The notes under the pieces: model-generated
The model's database searches: none
The model's input: only the letters and a program-made list of their open reading frames with translations
Told to the model about the DNA's origin: nothing
Translations under genes and position numbers: made by a program
Source of the DNA: an uncultured Bacteroides sp.
GTDB taxonomy: Bacteria; Bacteroidota; Bacteroidia; Bacteroidales; Bacteroidaceae
NCBI GenBank assembly: GCA_947074295.1
Contig: CAMTPC010000011.1
Span: 1 to 48,456, forward strand
Direction of reading: 5' to 3'
Length of the DNA: 48,456 nt
Part shown: positions 34,137 to 43,648 of the stretch, piece by piece
Layout of the letters: each line of letters opens with the position of its first letter
Position numbering within the stretch: position 1 is the stretch's first letter

Positions 34137-35231
34137 TTATTCTACATCAAATTTGTAAATAGTATATTGTCTGTATTCACTGTCAGGCTGTATAATTGCT
34201 GATGGGAAATGTGCTTTATTGGGGGTGTCAGGAAAGCATTGTGCCTCAAAACAGATTCCGCTACGGCGTGGAAATGTTGCCCCGTGTGCTCCCGTAAAAC
34301 CATTCAGCCAATTTCCTGTATAAAGTTGTACGCCGCATTCGCTGGTATAGACTTCCATTTTTCTTCCACTCACGGGTTCGCTACATGTCGCTGCTAAATC
34401 TACTAATCCGTATTCGTCTTTCTTTAATACGTAACAATGGTCATAGCCTGCACCATTGATGAGGGCTGTAAATGGTTCATTGATGCGTTCGCCAATCGAG
34501 TGTGGCGTGCGAAAATCCATTGGAGTATCTTTCACAAATAAAACTTCCCCTGTAGGTATTGAAGTTTCATCAGTTGGTAGATAATAATCAGCGTTTATGG
34601 TAACGATGTGGTTTTCGATGGAGGTAGTAGGAGTGCCAGCACCAGCGAGGTTGAAAAAAGCGTGATTGGTAAGATTTACATAAGTAGCTTTGTCGGTCGT
34701 AGCTTTGTAGTCGATGGTTAACGCATTCTCGTCTGCATCTAGGCTATAGATGATTTCTACATCTAAATTGCCTGGAAACCCCTCTTCGTTGTCTTTCGAA
34801 AAATAATGGAAGGTTATAGAGTTAGGAGCCGTTTGATGTGCGTCCCAAATGCGCGTATGAAAACCTGTAGGACCACCATGTAGAGAATTAGGACCATTAT
34901 TGATAGCTAATTTATGTTCTTCGTCATATAAGGTAAATGTGCCATTTGCAATTCGATTGGCATAGCGACCGATAGTGGTATTAAGAAATGGTTCCGGGCT
35001 ATTTATGACATTGTCTATGCTGTCATGTCCTAATATCACATTGGCATAATCGCCATTCTTATCAGGAACCATGATTGATAAAAGCGCACAGCCATAATTG
35101 GTCATGGCAACTTCCATGCCCTTATTGTTTTTTAAAATATATAAATCGGTATGCTTATCGTCAAAAGTTTTTAGGAAATTTTTCCTATCAAGTCCAGATA
35201 GATTGTTTTCTACAAAAAATGTGTTATTCAT
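34137..35231 (-). CDS. galM: galactose mutarotase (aldose 1-epimerase)
   Basis: 364 residues, beta-sandwich family. GRYANRIANGTF, NGPNSLHGG (first active-site His) and LTNHAFFNLAG (second His) are visible, with the catalytic Glu in SGICFEAQCFPD. It converts beta- to alpha-galactose for GalK. No signal peptide, so cytoplasmic. First gene of the galactose operon, divergent from manA; a near-consensus -7 box (TTTATTTG, 35264-35257) lies upstream. Confidence 0.93.
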   Translation of the reverse strand: MNNTFFVENNLSGLDRKNFLKTFDDKHTDLYILKNNKGMEVAMTNYGCALLSIMVPDKNGDYANVILGHDSIDNVINSPEPFLNTTIGRYANRIANGTFTLYDEEHKLAINNGPNSLHGGPTGFHTRIWDAHQTAPNSITFHYFSKDNEEGFPGNLDVEIIYSLDADENALTIDYKATTDKATYVNLTNHAFFNLAGAGTPTTSIENHIVTINADYYLPTDETSIPTGEVLFVKDTPMDFRTPHSIGERINEPFTALINGAGYDHCYVLKKDEYGLVDLAATCSEPVSGRKMEVYTSECGVQLYTGNWLNGFTGAHGATFPRRSGICFEAQCFPDTPNKAHFPSAIIQPDSEYRQYTIYKFDVE

Positions 35232-35404
35232 AAGGCATAATTCTTAAAATTTCTTGCAAATAAAATCATTTTCTTTCGTTTTGCCAATCTAACATTAGAA
35301 AAGAGTTTGTTGTTTTAATGAAGTTTAGCGTTTTTGCTTTTGTAATTTATTTCATCGTATTGATGAACAAAGTTAAATAAACTTGTAATGTTTTATTTTA
35401 AATT

Positions 35405-35436
35405 GTTGTTTTTTTATTGATATTTCTATATGTTTG
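35405..35436 (+). promoter_or_regulatory. promoter of manA
   Basis: TATGTTTG at 35429-35436 matches the -7 consensus, with GTTG at 35405-35408 20 bases upstream (one base off). It gives a leader of about 40 bases before the ATG at 35483. Confidence 0.6.
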
Positions 35437-35482
35437 CGGAGAATATTTTAAACCTTTTTATTCAAGCTAACAGATTAAAAAA

Positions 35483-36454
35483 ATGTATCCTTTTAAATTT
35501 GCGCCAATCTTAAAGCAAACACTTTGGGGTGGAAATAAGATTATTCCTTTCAAGCATCTCGATTCAGACTTGAAAAACGTCGGTGAGAGCTGGGAAATAT
35601 CTGATGTAGAAGATAATGAATCGGTAGTGATTAATGGATCAGATGCTGGTTTGACTTTATCGGATTTAATTCGAAAGTACAAGCAAGATTTGATAGGCGA
35701 GGATAATTATGCTCGTTTTGGTAAGAAATTTCCGCTTCTGATAAAATTTATCGATGCCCGAGAGGATCTTTCTATTCAGGTACATCCCAACGATGTATTA
35801 GCAAAGAAAAGAAGCAATTCGATGGGTAAAACCGAAATGTGGTATGTCATTTCAGCTGATGATAATGCAAAGTTGCGTTCAGGATTCTCGCAACAAATCA
35901 CTCCAAAAGAATATAAAGAAAGAGTATATAACCATACTTTTACTGATGTGTTACAGGAATATGATATTAAAGCTGGAGATGTTTTCTTTCTCCCTGCAGG
36001 ACGTGTTCACAGTATAGGAGCCGGCGCTTTTATTGCTGAGATCCAGCAAACATCAGATATCACTTACCGTATTTATGATTTCGGACGGAAAGATGCGAAT
36101 GGCAAACCACGTGAATTGCATACAGAGTTGGCGAAAGATGCTATTAATTTTGAGGTTTTAGATGATTATCGGACATTGTATGAGTCAGAAAAGAATGAGC
36201 CTGTAGAATTAGTGGCTTGTCCCTATTTTACTACATCGGTATATGATATGGATGAGGAAATTTACTGTGATTATTCTGAACTCGATTCTTTCGTTATTTA
36301 CATTTGTGTAGAAGGGAAGTGCCATTTGAAAGACAATGAAGGCAATGAACTGGATTTGCAAGCAGGCGAAACTGTCTTATTGCCAGCTTCTATACAAGAT
36401 ATAGCAATAAAGCCTAGTGAGGGTGGAGTGAAGATACTTGAAACCTATGTGTGA
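35483..36454 (+). CDS. manA: mannose-6-phosphate isomerase, class I
   Basis: 323 residues, the short type I form. Zinc and active-site elements are present: SIQVHPND (Gln and His ligands), KTEMWYVI (Glu), and GRVHSIGAG (His) followed by EIQQTSDITYRIYDFGR. It interconverts mannose 6-phosphate and fructose 6-phosphate. Single gene ended by the 36478-36517 hairpin, divergent from the galactose operon. Confidence 0.94.
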   Translation: MYPFKFAPILKQTLWGGNKIIPFKHLDSDLKNVGESWEISDVEDNESVVINGSDAGLTLSDLIRKYKQDLIGEDNYARFGKKFPLLIKFIDAREDLSIQVHPNDVLAKKRSNSMGKTEMWYVISADDNAKLRSGFSQQITPKEYKERVYNHTFTDVLQEYDIKAGDVFFLPAGRVHSIGAGAFIAEIQQTSDITYRIYDFGRKDANGKPRELHTELAKDAINFEVLDDYRTLYESEKNEPVELVACPYFTTSVYDMDEEIYCDYSELDSFVIYICVEGKCHLKDNEGNELDLQAGETVLLPASIQDIAIKPSEGGVKILETYV

Positions 36455-36477
36455 GGAAAACTGCTTGTGATATAGCT

Positions 36478-36522
36478 AAAGAGGGAGTTACTTTTAATGA
36501 ACTGTAATTCCCTCTTTTTATT
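36478..36522 (+). terminator. terminator of manA
   Basis: AAAGAGGGAGTTAC (36478-36491) pairs with GTAATTCCCTCTTT (36504-36517, one G-U pair), followed by T-rich sequence. It may also serve the convergent operon ending at 36518, whose stop codon lies in its tail. Confidence 0.8.
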
Positions 36523-36775
36523 TTCTTTTTCTTCTGAAAAAGCCCTTAATGCGTTTGAACGTTTTCATACCTAACATCAATCCATCATATACTGCCATAC
36601 CTGTATTGAAAGTTCGCATTAACGATTCGGCTTTATTAGTAGCCGGCTCTATTGGCGCAAATATATTGTGAAACCGATTATATATCAGATCCTTTTGTTT
36701 GTCGATTTCTTGTTTTTTCTTCTCTTTTAGAGCTGCGATATCCTCGATGGTTATTTTTTTATCAGATGTCTGCAT
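36518..36775 (-). CDS. small basic protein of unknown function, third in the YtxH/holin operon
   Basis: 85 residues. The first 35 are charged and helical (ALKEKKKQEIDKQKD), the middle has a short mildly hydrophobic stretch (about 56-68), and the end is strongly basic (FFRRKRK). No enzyme motif. It starts four bases after the stop of the holin-like gene, so it is co-translated with it. Function not recognised; a membrane-peripheral partner of the other two proteins is a guess. Confidence 0.75.
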   Translation of the reverse strand: MQTSDKKITIEDIAALKEKKKQEIDKQKDLIYNRFHNIFAPIEPATNKAESLMRTFNTGMAVYDGLMLGMKTFKRIKGFFRRKRK

Positions 36776-36779
36776 AGGT

Positions 36780-37145
36780 TTATTGTTTTTGCTGAGAATT
36801 TAGGAATAGATTGGCTAGATAACGTGCTATGGGTTGTATGATAAGAGGCTTACGGAATATATAGATAATAAATGTAATAACAGCAATAACCGCTGTTACT
36901 ATTCCGAAACATAAGGCAATGTTATTGAGCCAATAGTCTAAAAGATGTGCAAAAGTAAACATCAAATAAAATAGAGCAATCATCGACAGCGATGAAAGAA
37001 TAAAGATTAATAGGATGATATAGAAAAGCTTACTTAACTTTTCTATAAGATCTAATTTAGCATAGTCTTTTTGTAACTCAATGTATTTCTTTAGTTCCAA
37101 AAACAATTGCTTAAAATTCTCAATACTACTATCGTCTGAAAACAT
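36780..37145 (-). CDS. phage-holin-superfamily (YqjE-like) membrane protein
   Basis: 121 residues. A helical N-terminal part (about 1-44, with ELKKYIELQKDYAKLDLIEK) is followed by two long membrane helices (about 45-72 and 78-108). This matches the Phage_holin_3_6/YqjE family, which despite the name is a chromosomal envelope or stress protein in many bacteria. Middle gene of a three-gene operon beginning with a YtxH protein; no phage genes are nearby. Confidence 0.8.
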   Translation of the reverse strand: MFSDDSSIENFKQLFLELKKYIELQKDYAKLDLIEKLSKLFYIILLIFILSSLSMIALFYLMFTFAHLLDYWLNNIALCFGIVTAVIAVITFIIYIFRKPLIIQPIARYLANLFLNSQQKQ

Positions 37146-37172
37146 AATTGCTCTATTTTAAATGTTCAGTTG

Positions 37173-37379
37173 TTATTTATCAATTTCTTTAAGTTCTGCA
37201 GAGATTTCATCCACAAGGCTGTCCATGTCGTCATGGTTCAAGCGAATGCCTTTTTTACGGAGAATTTCTGCTATTTTATTGCGAGTATCTTCTCCTTTTT
37301 CTGGAGCAAAAAGAATACCCATTGCTGCGCCAACTGCTGCACCGCCCAAAAATGCTGTTAAAACACTAATTCCTTTCAT
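37173..37379 (-). CDS. YtxH-domain protein
   Basis: 68 residues. An N-terminal Gly/Ala-rich membrane segment (FLGGAAVGAAMGILFAPEKG, 10-29) and a charged amphipathic tail are the defining features of the YtxH family, also annotated gas-vesicle-like. These small proteins are commonly stress-induced. It leads the operon with the holin-like and small basic proteins. A TATATTTG -7 box lies at 37418-37411. Confidence 0.85.
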   Translation of the reverse strand: MKGISVLTAFLGGAAVGAAMGILFAPEKGEDTRNKIAEILRKKGIRLNHDDMDSLVDEISAELKEIDK

Positions 37380-37661
37380 AATTCAATCAGTTTAAAAAGT
37401 TATCATTACACAAATATAACATTTTAAACCTCAAGATGTTTTTTTAAATGAATCTTTTTTTAACAATAATATAGTAAAGTCCGTTTTAGTCGTGCTTTTG
37501 TCATTATTTCTCTTGAATCGCAACTAAAGAGATTTGTTTATTAAATGAATGGGGAAAGAATAGGTGGTTTTAAATTAGGATTGATGACACTAATTCCCCA
37601 AAATTTAATAATATAGTCTATCTTTGCTCATGATTTGTCATTAATAAATTTTGAATTTATC

Positions 37662-38429
37662 ATGAATAATAAAAAAGTATTAATCACGGGAGCCAGTAGT
37701 GGGATTGGAGAAAGCTGTGCGCGTAAATTTGCAGCCAATGGATATGATCTTTTATTGAATGCACGAAGTGTTGAAAAACTAGAGATTTTAAAAGCTGAAT
37801 TAGAAGCAAACTTCCCGGTCAGAGTATATTTGATTCCTTTCGATGTTCAAGATTACAATATTGTATGTGATAAATTAAGTGGTTTGCCTGCAGAATGGAA
37901 AGATATAGATGTGCTGATTAATAATGCCGGACTGGTGTATGGCTTAGATAAGGAATACGAAGCGAAAGAAGCTGAGTGGAGGATAATGATCGACACAAAT
38001 ATTTGCGGTGTACTTAATATGACTCAGACAGTGGTGCCATGGATGATTAAACGAAAGACTGGGCATATTATAAATATTGGATCGATAGCAGGGGATGCGG
38101 CTTATGCAGGTGGTGGCGTGTATTGTGCAACAAAGGCTGCCGTAAAATCGTTGAGCGATGCTTTGCGGATAGACTTGGTGAATACACCTCTTCGAGTGAC
38201 TAACATAAAACCCGGGATGGTTGAAACGAATTTCTCGATTGTCAGGTTTCATGGCGACAAAAATGCAGCCGATAAGGTTTATGAGGGAATTGAACCCTTA
38301 AGCGGAGATGATATAGCAGAAACGGTTTATTTTGCTGCATCGGCACCAGCCCATGTGCAAATCGCCGAAGTGCTGCTTATGCCAACTCGCCAAGCAAGTG
38401 CAACTGTAGTGTCTAGACAAAATGATTAA
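37662..38429 (+). CDS. short-chain dehydrogenase/reductase (YdfG-like)
   Basis: 255 residues from the ATG at 37662; the frame extends upstream only from a TTG. Classical SDR: TGASSGIG cofactor loop (9-16), NNAG, the catalytic Ser in NIGSIAGDAAYAG, and YCATK with catalytic Tyr and Lys. The closest feel is the YdfG/3-hydroxy-acid dehydrogenase group (NADP-dependent, oxidising serine or 3-hydroxy acids), but the substrate is not certain. A TATCTTTG -7 box lies at 37619-37626. The next gene begins at its stop codon. Confidence 0.9.
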   Translation: MNNKKVLITGASSGIGESCARKFAANGYDLLLNARSVEKLEILKAELEANFPVRVYLIPFDVQDYNIVCDKLSGLPAEWKDIDVLINNAGLVYGLDKEYEAKEAEWRIMIDTNICGVLNMTQTVVPWMIKRKTGHIINIGSIAGDAAYAGGGVYCATKAAVKSLSDALRIDLVNTPLRVTNIKPGMVETNFSIVRFHGDKNAADKVYEGIEPLSGDDIAETVYFAASAPAHVQIAEVLLMPTRQASATVVSRQND

Positions 38430-38430
38430 T

Positions 38431-38829
38431 ATGAGATTGAAAAATTTGATGGCTTTATGTTTGATTCTTCTAGCCTTATTGGGCTGTACCGATGATGAAA
38501 AACGGATAGAGGGAAAATGGCAATTAAAATATTATGAGCTTCCCACAAATGAAATACAGAAAGTGGATAGTGTGTTTTATAACTTTCAAAAAGGTACTTT
38601 CTCGGCGATATGCATTTCAAAAGATGGGACTTATGATACCTTTTTTGGTAGATACACTTTGAACTCTGATAAAATTTCTATTAATTTGCTGGACGGTTAT
38701 GAAGGCAATGTTTATGAAAAGTATTTGAACTGGCCGGATGGGTTGAGAGTTTATGCTATTGATGAGCTTACTTCTTCAGTTCTGCATCTTAGTTTTAAGG
38801 ACACATTGTCTGTTTTTAGAAAATATTGA
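38431..38829 (+). CDS. small lipoprotein, lipocalin-like
   Basis: 132 residues from the second Met (38431); an ATG three codons earlier (38422) overlaps the SDR stop and is also possible. The lipobox ALLGC places the lipid-bearing Cys at residue 19. The mature part starts with RIEGKWQLKYYELP and has beta-strand patterning like the lipocalin-like DUF families of Bacteroidetes. Function unknown. Co-transcribed with the SDR gene ahead of it and the SPOR gene 27 bases after. Confidence 0.75.
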   Translation: MRLKNLMALCLILLALLGCTDDEKRIEGKWQLKYYELPTNEIQKVDSVFYNFQKGTFSAICISKDGTYDTFFGRYTLNSDKISINLLDGYEGNVYEKYLNWPDGLRVYAIDELTSSVLHLSFKDTLSVFRKY

Positions 38830-38856
38830 AATAATTAATTATAAACTAATCGTATT

Positions 38857-39348
38857 ATGAAACGGAGAATATTATTGTATTCGGCATTGTCTTTACTGTT
38901 ATTCGCTTCGTGTAAATCGAGTGAAAGTGCTTATAAGAAGGCTTATGAAAAAGCGAAACAGCAAGAGTTGGCACAAGCACCAGAAGTGGTTACTCAAGTT
39001 GAAGTGGTAGAAGTGGTGCCTGTTGCGCCAGTACCTGTGGTTAGCAATGAGAGTGTGCGCGAAGAGCGTGTGACTGTAGCATCTGGTAGTGAAGATAGCT
39101 TGAAAGACTACAGCGTGATTTGTGGTAGTTTTGGTTTGAAAGCTAATGCAGAAGCGCTAAAGAAAGATTTGGTAGCGGATGGGTATAATTCTATCATCAT
39201 GTATAATCCTGATTCTGGTATGTATCGTGTGGCTATCGGTTCATATAGTGATAAGGCTGCCGCTATTCAGGCTAGAAATGCATTTAAAGCTCGTTTCCCT
39301 AATCGTAAGGATTTTCAAGAAAGCTGGATTCTTTATCGATTGCAATAA
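38857..39348 (+). CDS. SPOR-domain lipoprotein
   Basis: 163 residues. Signal peptide with lipobox LLFASC (Cys19), a Val/Glu/Pro-rich linker (about 40-70), and a C-terminal SPOR domain (about 83-160) starting YSVICGSFGLKANAEALKKDL and containing YRVAIGSYSDKAAAIQARN. SPOR domains bind denuded glycan strands of septal peptidoglycan, so the protein is probably drawn to the division site from the outer membrane. It ends the transcript at the 39377-39420 terminator. Confidence 0.9.
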   Translation: MKRRILLYSALSLLLFASCKSSESAYKKAYEKAKQQELAQAPEVVTQVEVVEVVPVAPVPVVSNESVREERVTVASGSEDSLKDYSVICGSFGLKANAEALKKDLVADGYNSIIMYNPDSGMYRVAIGSYSDKAAAIQARNAFKARFPNRKDFQESWILYRLQ

Positions 39349-39671
39349 GCTCGAGTTCTAAGAATTAATATCATATAATCCGGTCGTGTCCCTATTGTTT
39401 TTATGGGTCACGACCGGATTTTTTATTATATGCTCACTAATGGGTGCTGCATCTTTGAGAAGTTTGGTAATTTGATATTGATAGTGAAAACTTTGGTTAA
39501 TATTGATAAATAAGTATTGATAATGAGTGAAGTTTAAACTTTGCTTCTAATTGTACATATAAATAAAAATGCTATAGAAAGCCCACGATTTGCAATATTG
39601 TTCTTACATTTGTAAATTCAAACTTACTGTGTGTGTATAAAAAAACATCAAAAGGAATAAAAATAAAGAAG
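39349..39671. other. 323-base gap before the sulfonation operon
   Basis: It holds the SPOR-gene terminator (39377-39425) and a TACATTTG -7 box (39605-39612) with no good -33 partner at the usual distance. That box would start transcription near 39619, about 50 bases before cysQ. Nothing else is supported. Confidence 0.5.
39377..39425 (+). terminator. terminator after the SPOR gene
   Basis: AATCCGGTCGTG (39377-39388) pairs perfectly with CACGACCGGATT (39409-39420), with further CCC/GGG pairing inside, followed by five T. Confidence 0.88.
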
Positions 39672-40487
39672 ATGGAATATTCATATTTATGGATTGCAAT
39701 TGAAGCAGCATTGAAAGCTGGAGATGGAATAATGTCGATATATAATGATCCTGAACAGGATTTTCAAATAGAACGCAAATCTGATAATTCTCCTTTGACT
39801 AAAGCGGATAAAGCAAGTAATGAAATCATTACATCTTTCTTGGAAAAAACACCTTATCCCATTTTAAGTGAAGAAGGTAAAGAGGTTGATTATGAGGAGC
39901 GTAAATCATGGGAATTGCTATGGATAGTTGACCCTCTAGATGGTACAAAGGAATTTATAAAAAGAAATGGTGAATTTACTGTCAATATTGCATTGGTGAA
40001 AGATGGAACTCCAGTAATGGGTGTCATTTATTTACCCGTGAAGCAACAACTTTATTTCGCAACTTTAGAATATGGGGCATTTAAATGTAATAATATAACT
40101 TCTATTTCTGCTATAGACTCATTGGAGCATTTAGTGGAAATATCTGATAAACTGCCAATAAATGATTTGCGTGATTCTTTTATAGTTGTTGCGTCTCGTT
40201 CACATTTGTCGCCCGAAACTGAAGAGTTTATTGCTGTTTTATCAAAAGAACACGATTCAGTTGAATTAATATCCAGTGGTAGTTCAATAAAAATTTGTTT
40301 GGTTGCCGAAGGTAAAGCAGATATATATCCGCGATTCGCGCCAACCATGGAGTGGGATACAGCTGCTGGACATGCAATTGCATTAGCAGCGGGAAAGGTA
40401 ATCACCCAGAAAGATGGTATAACACCTTTGTCTTATAATAAGAAAGATTTGCTTAACCCTTGGTTTATTGTGAAAAACAATTCCTAA
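39672..40487 (+). CDS. cysQ: 3'(2'),5'-bisphosphate nucleotidase
   Basis: 271 residues from the ATG at 39672, preceded by AAGAAG; a GTG 13 codons upstream is less likely. Inositol-monophosphatase fold with the metal sites EEGKE, DPLDGTKEF and EWDTAAGHA; DGTKEF is specific to the CysQ branch. It removes the 3'-phosphate from PAP (or PAPS), giving AMP (or APS). Here it leads the operon whose sulfotransferase releases PAP, so its job is probably by-product removal and not only general PAPS control. Confidence 0.92.
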   Translation: MEYSYLWIAIEAALKAGDGIMSIYNDPEQDFQIERKSDNSPLTKADKASNEIITSFLEKTPYPILSEEGKEVDYEERKSWELLWIVDPLDGTKEFIKRNGEFTVNIALVKDGTPVMGVIYLPVKQQLYFATLEYGAFKCNNITSISAIDSLEHLVEISDKLPINDLRDSFIVVASRSHLSPETEEFIAVLSKEHDSVELISSGSSIKICLVAEGKADIYPRFAPTMEWDTAAGHAIALAAGKVITQKDGITPLSYNKKDLLNPWFIVKNNS

Positions 40488-40506
40488 TAATATCCCTGTT
40501 TTAGAA

Positions 40507-42084
40507 ATGACATTTGAAATCATATTTGTGCTTTTATCATTGATTTGTATGATGATAGCATTGGTACTTGATAAAATGCGTCCGGGGATGGTGCTTTTCT
40601 CTGTAGTAGTCGTTTTTTTATGTGCTGGTATATTATCTCCTCGTGAAATGCTTGAGGGGTTTAGCAATAAAGGAATGATTACTGTTGCATTATTATTTCT
40701 TGTAAGTGAGGGAATAAGGCAAACTGGGGCATTAAATAAATTAATCAAACAACTACTGCCAGTAGGCAAAACTACAGTTTTCAAAGCGCAGGTGCGGATG
40801 TTGCCTGCTATATCTTTTATTTCTGCTTTTTTAAACAATACGCCTGTTGTTGTCATTTTTGCCCCTATCATTAAACGATGGGCCGAATCAGTTAAACTTC
40901 CAGCCACGAAGTTCTTGATTCCTCTATCTTATGTTACAATATTAGGTGGTATATGCACTTTGATAGGTACATCTACAAATCTGGTTGTGCAAGGTATGAT
41001 CTTGGAATTGGCTACACAAGAAAAATATAGTCACATCAAAGGATTTACGATGTTTGAACTCGGTAAAGTAGGTATTTTTATAGCTATAACGGGTCTGATC
41101 TATATATTCTTTTTATCAAAAAAGTTACTTCCGGATGCTCGTCCTGACAATGAAGTGCCAGAGGATGAAGTAGAGAAAGGTGAAATGTTACATCGCGTAG
41201 AAGCGGTTTTGGGCTCGCGTTTCCCAGGCGTGAATATGACATTGAAGGATTTTAATTTTCAACGACATTATGGTGCAGAGGTTAAAGAGATAAAAACGCG
41301 CAGTGGCGAACGCTTTTTGACTGATTTGGATAATATCATATTGCGCGAAGGTGACACTTTAGTTGTAATGGCTGATGATATGTTTATTCCCACCTGGGGA
41401 CAATCATCAGTTTTTGTGCTGTTGGCCAATGGAAAAGACTATGATCAGGTAGCTGGAAAAAAGAAAAGGATTTTTGCACTGGGACTATTGGTTTTTATGA
41501 TAGTAGGAGCCACTGTCGGTGAATTGCCTTTAGTGAAAGATGCTTTCCCAAATATGACACTTGATATGTTTTTCTTCGTTTGCATCACCACTATCATTAT
41601 GGCTTGGACTAAGTTGTTCCCTGCCCGAAAATACACTAAATTCATATCTTGGGATATACTAATAACTATTGCTTGTGCCTTTGCTATAAGCAAAGCTATG
41701 GTCAACTCTGGTTTTGCTGACGGAGTGGCTGGTTATATCATCGGACTAAGTAATAACTACGGTCCGCATGTTCTTTTGGCAATTCTCTATATTATAACTA
41801 ATCTGTTTACGGAGCTAATTACGAATAATGCGGCAGCAGCTTTGTCATTTCCATTGGCATTGGCAGTTTCCGAAAAATTGGGCGTTGATCCTACGCCATT
41901 TTTTGTAGTTATTTGTATGGCTGCATCAGGTAGTTTTTCTACCCCTATAGGTTATCAAACCAATCTAATCGTCCAAGGTATAGGTAATTATAAATTTACT
42001 GATTTTGTTCGATTCGGACTACCATTGAATATTATTGCTTTTTTGATATCGATATTCTTAATTCCTGTTATTTGGCCATTTTAA
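40507..42084 (+). CDS. SLC13-type anion permease with TrkA-C domain, probable sulfate importer
   Basis: 525 residues with about 11-12 membrane helices in two halves. Between them a soluble segment (about 215-315) carries a TrkA-C (RCK_C)-like domain with LDNIILREGDTLVVMADD. NNTPVVVIFAPI and TSTNLVVQGM in the first half, and TNNAAAALSFP and FSTPIGYQTNLIVQG in the second, are the paired anion-site motifs of the SLC13/DASS family. Placement between cysQ and cysC argues for sulfate as substrate. Confidence 0.88.
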   Translation: MTFEIIFVLLSLICMMIALVLDKMRPGMVLFSVVVVFLCAGILSPREMLEGFSNKGMITVALLFLVSEGIRQTGALNKLIKQLLPVGKTTVFKAQVRMLPAISFISAFLNNTPVVVIFAPIIKRWAESVKLPATKFLIPLSYVTILGGICTLIGTSTNLVVQGMILELATQEKYSHIKGFTMFELGKVGIFIAITGLIYIFFLSKKLLPDARPDNEVPEDEVEKGEMLHRVEAVLGSRFPGVNMTLKDFNFQRHYGAEVKEIKTRSGERFLTDLDNIILREGDTLVVMADDMFIPTWGQSSVFVLLANGKDYDQVAGKKKRIFALGLLVFMIVGATVGELPLVKDAFPNMTLDMFFFVCITTIIMAWTKLFPARKYTKFISWDILITIACAFAISKAMVNSGFADGVAGYIIGLSNNYGPHVLLAILYIITNLFTELITNNAAAALSFPLALAVSEKLGVDPTPFFVVICMAASGSFSTPIGYQTNLIVQGIGNYKFTDFVRFGLPLNIIAFLISIFLIPVIWPF

Positions 42085-42096
42085 AAAAGAAAGTTT

Positions 42097-42699
42097 ATGG
42101 AAAATAATAATCATATTTATCCTATTTTTGACCGTATGCTGGGTCGTGAAGAAAAGGAGGAGTTGTTAAAACAACGTGGATTGATGATTTGGTTCACTGG
42201 TTTAAGTGGTTCTGGGAAAAGTACAATTGCTATTGCTTTAGAACGCGAGTTACATAAGCGTGGGCTGCTTTGTCGTATTTTAGATGGTGATAATATTCGT
42301 TCTGGAATTAATAATAATCTCGGTTTCTCTGAAGCGGACCGAGTAGAAAACATACGTCGTATATCAGAAGTATCTAAACTTTTTGTGGATACAGGCATTA
42401 TTACTATTGCTGCCTTTATCAGCCCGAATAATGATATTCGCAAAATGGCAGCTGATATTATTGGCGTGGATGATTTTATCGAAGTGTATATCAGTACACC
42501 TTTAGAAGAGTGTGAACGAAGAGACGTGAAAGGATTATATGCAAAGGCACGAAAAGGTGAAATTGCGAATTTTACGGGTATTACCTCTCCTTTTGAGGCA
42601 CCTGAAAATCCTGCCCTTTCTCTTGATACTTCTGTTCTCTCTTTAGAGGATGCTGTGAATATATTACTAGATACAGTATTGGGAAGAATAAAAAAATAA
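42097..42699 (+). CDS. cysC: adenylylsulfate (APS) kinase
   Basis: 200 residues, a stand-alone APS kinase not fused to CysN. P-loop GLSGSGKST (35-43), then DGDNIRSGINNNLGFSEADR for APS binding, FISPNNDIR with the conserved Ser, and KGLYAKARKGEIANFTGI. It phosphorylates APS to PAPS, the sulfonate donor. It lies 12 bases after the permease and 27 bases before cysD. Confidence 0.95.
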   Translation: MENNNHIYPIFDRMLGREEKEELLKQRGLMIWFTGLSGSGKSTIAIALERELHKRGLLCRILDGDNIRSGINNNLGFSEADRVENIRRISEVSKLFVDTGIITIAAFISPNNDIRKMAADIIGVDDFIEVYISTPLEECERRDVKGLYAKARKGEIANFTGITSPFEAPENPALSLDTSVLSLEDAVNILLDTVLGRIKK

Positions 42700-42726
42700 T
42701 TTAAAAGAAAAATAATACCTATTATA

Positions 42727-43638
42727 ATGAAAGAGGAATACAAATTGAGCCATCTTAAAGAGCTCGAGGCAGAAGCAATTCACATTATACGTGAAGTAGC
42801 AGCTGAATTTGAGAATCCCGTTATGCTATATAGTATCGGTAAAGATTCGTCTGTAATGGTTAGATTGGCTGAGAAAGCTTTTTATCCAGGAAAAGTACCA
42901 TTTCCTTTGATGCACATAGATTCTAAATGGAAATTCAAAGAAATGATTGAATTTAGAGATGAATATGCAAAAAAACATGGTTGGAACTTGATTGTAGAAA
43001 GCAATAAAGAGGCTTTCGAGGCCGGGGTAGGGCCATTTACGCATGGCAGCAAGGTTCATACTGATTTGATGAAAACCCAAGCCTTGTTGGCAGCCTTGGA
43101 TAAACATAAATTTGATGCAGCTTTCGGGGGAGCGCGTAGAGATGAGGAAAAATCACGTGCGAAAGAGCGTATTTTCTCTTTTAGAGATAGATTCCATCAA
43201 TGGGATCCTAAAAATCAACGTCCAGAGTTGTGGGATATATATAATGCAAAGGTACATAAAGGTGAGAGTATACGTGTGTTCCCATTAAGCAACTGGACTG
43301 AATTGGATATTTGGCAATATATTCGTCTCGAAAATATACCCATTGTTCCTTTATATTATGCCAAAGAGCGTCCGATTATTGAAATGGATGGCAATTTGAT
43401 AATGGCAGATGATGAACGTTTGCCTGAGGAGCTTCGTGAAAAGGTAAAAATGCGAATGGTGCGCTTCCGTACATTAGGTTGCTGGCCATTGACTGGCGCT
43501 ATTGATAGTGAAGCAAATACAATTGAGGAAATTGTGGAAGAAATGATGGTGACGACGAAGAGTGAACGAACTACTCGTGTTATCGACTTTGATCAAGAGG
43601 CTAGTATGGAGCAAAAGAAACGTGAAGGTTATTTTTAA
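42727..43638 (+). CDS. cysD: sulfate adenylyltransferase small subunit
   Basis: 303 residues. PP-loop ATP pyrophosphatase family with [29 protein letters not shown] and [10 protein letters not shown], all typical of CysD. With CysN it makes APS from ATP and sulfate. Ten bases separate its stop from the cysN start. Confidence 0.96.
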   Translation: MKEEYKLSHLKELEAEAIHIIREVAAEFENPVMLYSIGKDSSVMVRLAEKAFYPGKVPFPLMHIDSKWKFKEMIEFRDEYAKKHGWNLIVESNKEAFEAGVGPFTHGSKVHTDLMKTQALLAALDKHKFDAAFGGARRDEEKSRAKERIFSFRDRFHQWDPKNQRPELWDIYNAKVHKGESIRVFPLSNWTELDIWQYIRLENIPIVPLYYAKERPIIEMDGNLIMADDERLPEELREKVKMRMVRFRTLGCWPLTGAIDSEANTIEEIVEEMMVTTKSERTTRVIDFDQEASMEQKKREGYF

Positions 43639-43648
43639 AATTAAGACT

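Noticed and set aside
39418..39520. A short plus-strand frame after the SPOR-gene terminator
   Set aside because: About 27 codons, no promoter, directly inside the terminator flank; no features.
40383..40907. A 174-codon minus-strand frame opposite the cysQ end and permease start
   Set aside because: Both plus-strand genes have full family motifs and the antisense product has none.
42117..42743. A 208-codon minus-strand frame opposite cysC
   Set aside because: It lies almost wholly opposite cysC, whose motifs are complete; the translated product is Ser/Arg/Ile-rich with no recognisable features, as expected of a shadow frame.
43562..43648. A 29-codon N-terminal extension of CysN overlapping cysD
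   Set aside because: The ATG at 43649 gives the usual CysN start and sits ten bases after the cysD stop; the extension lacks family similarity.
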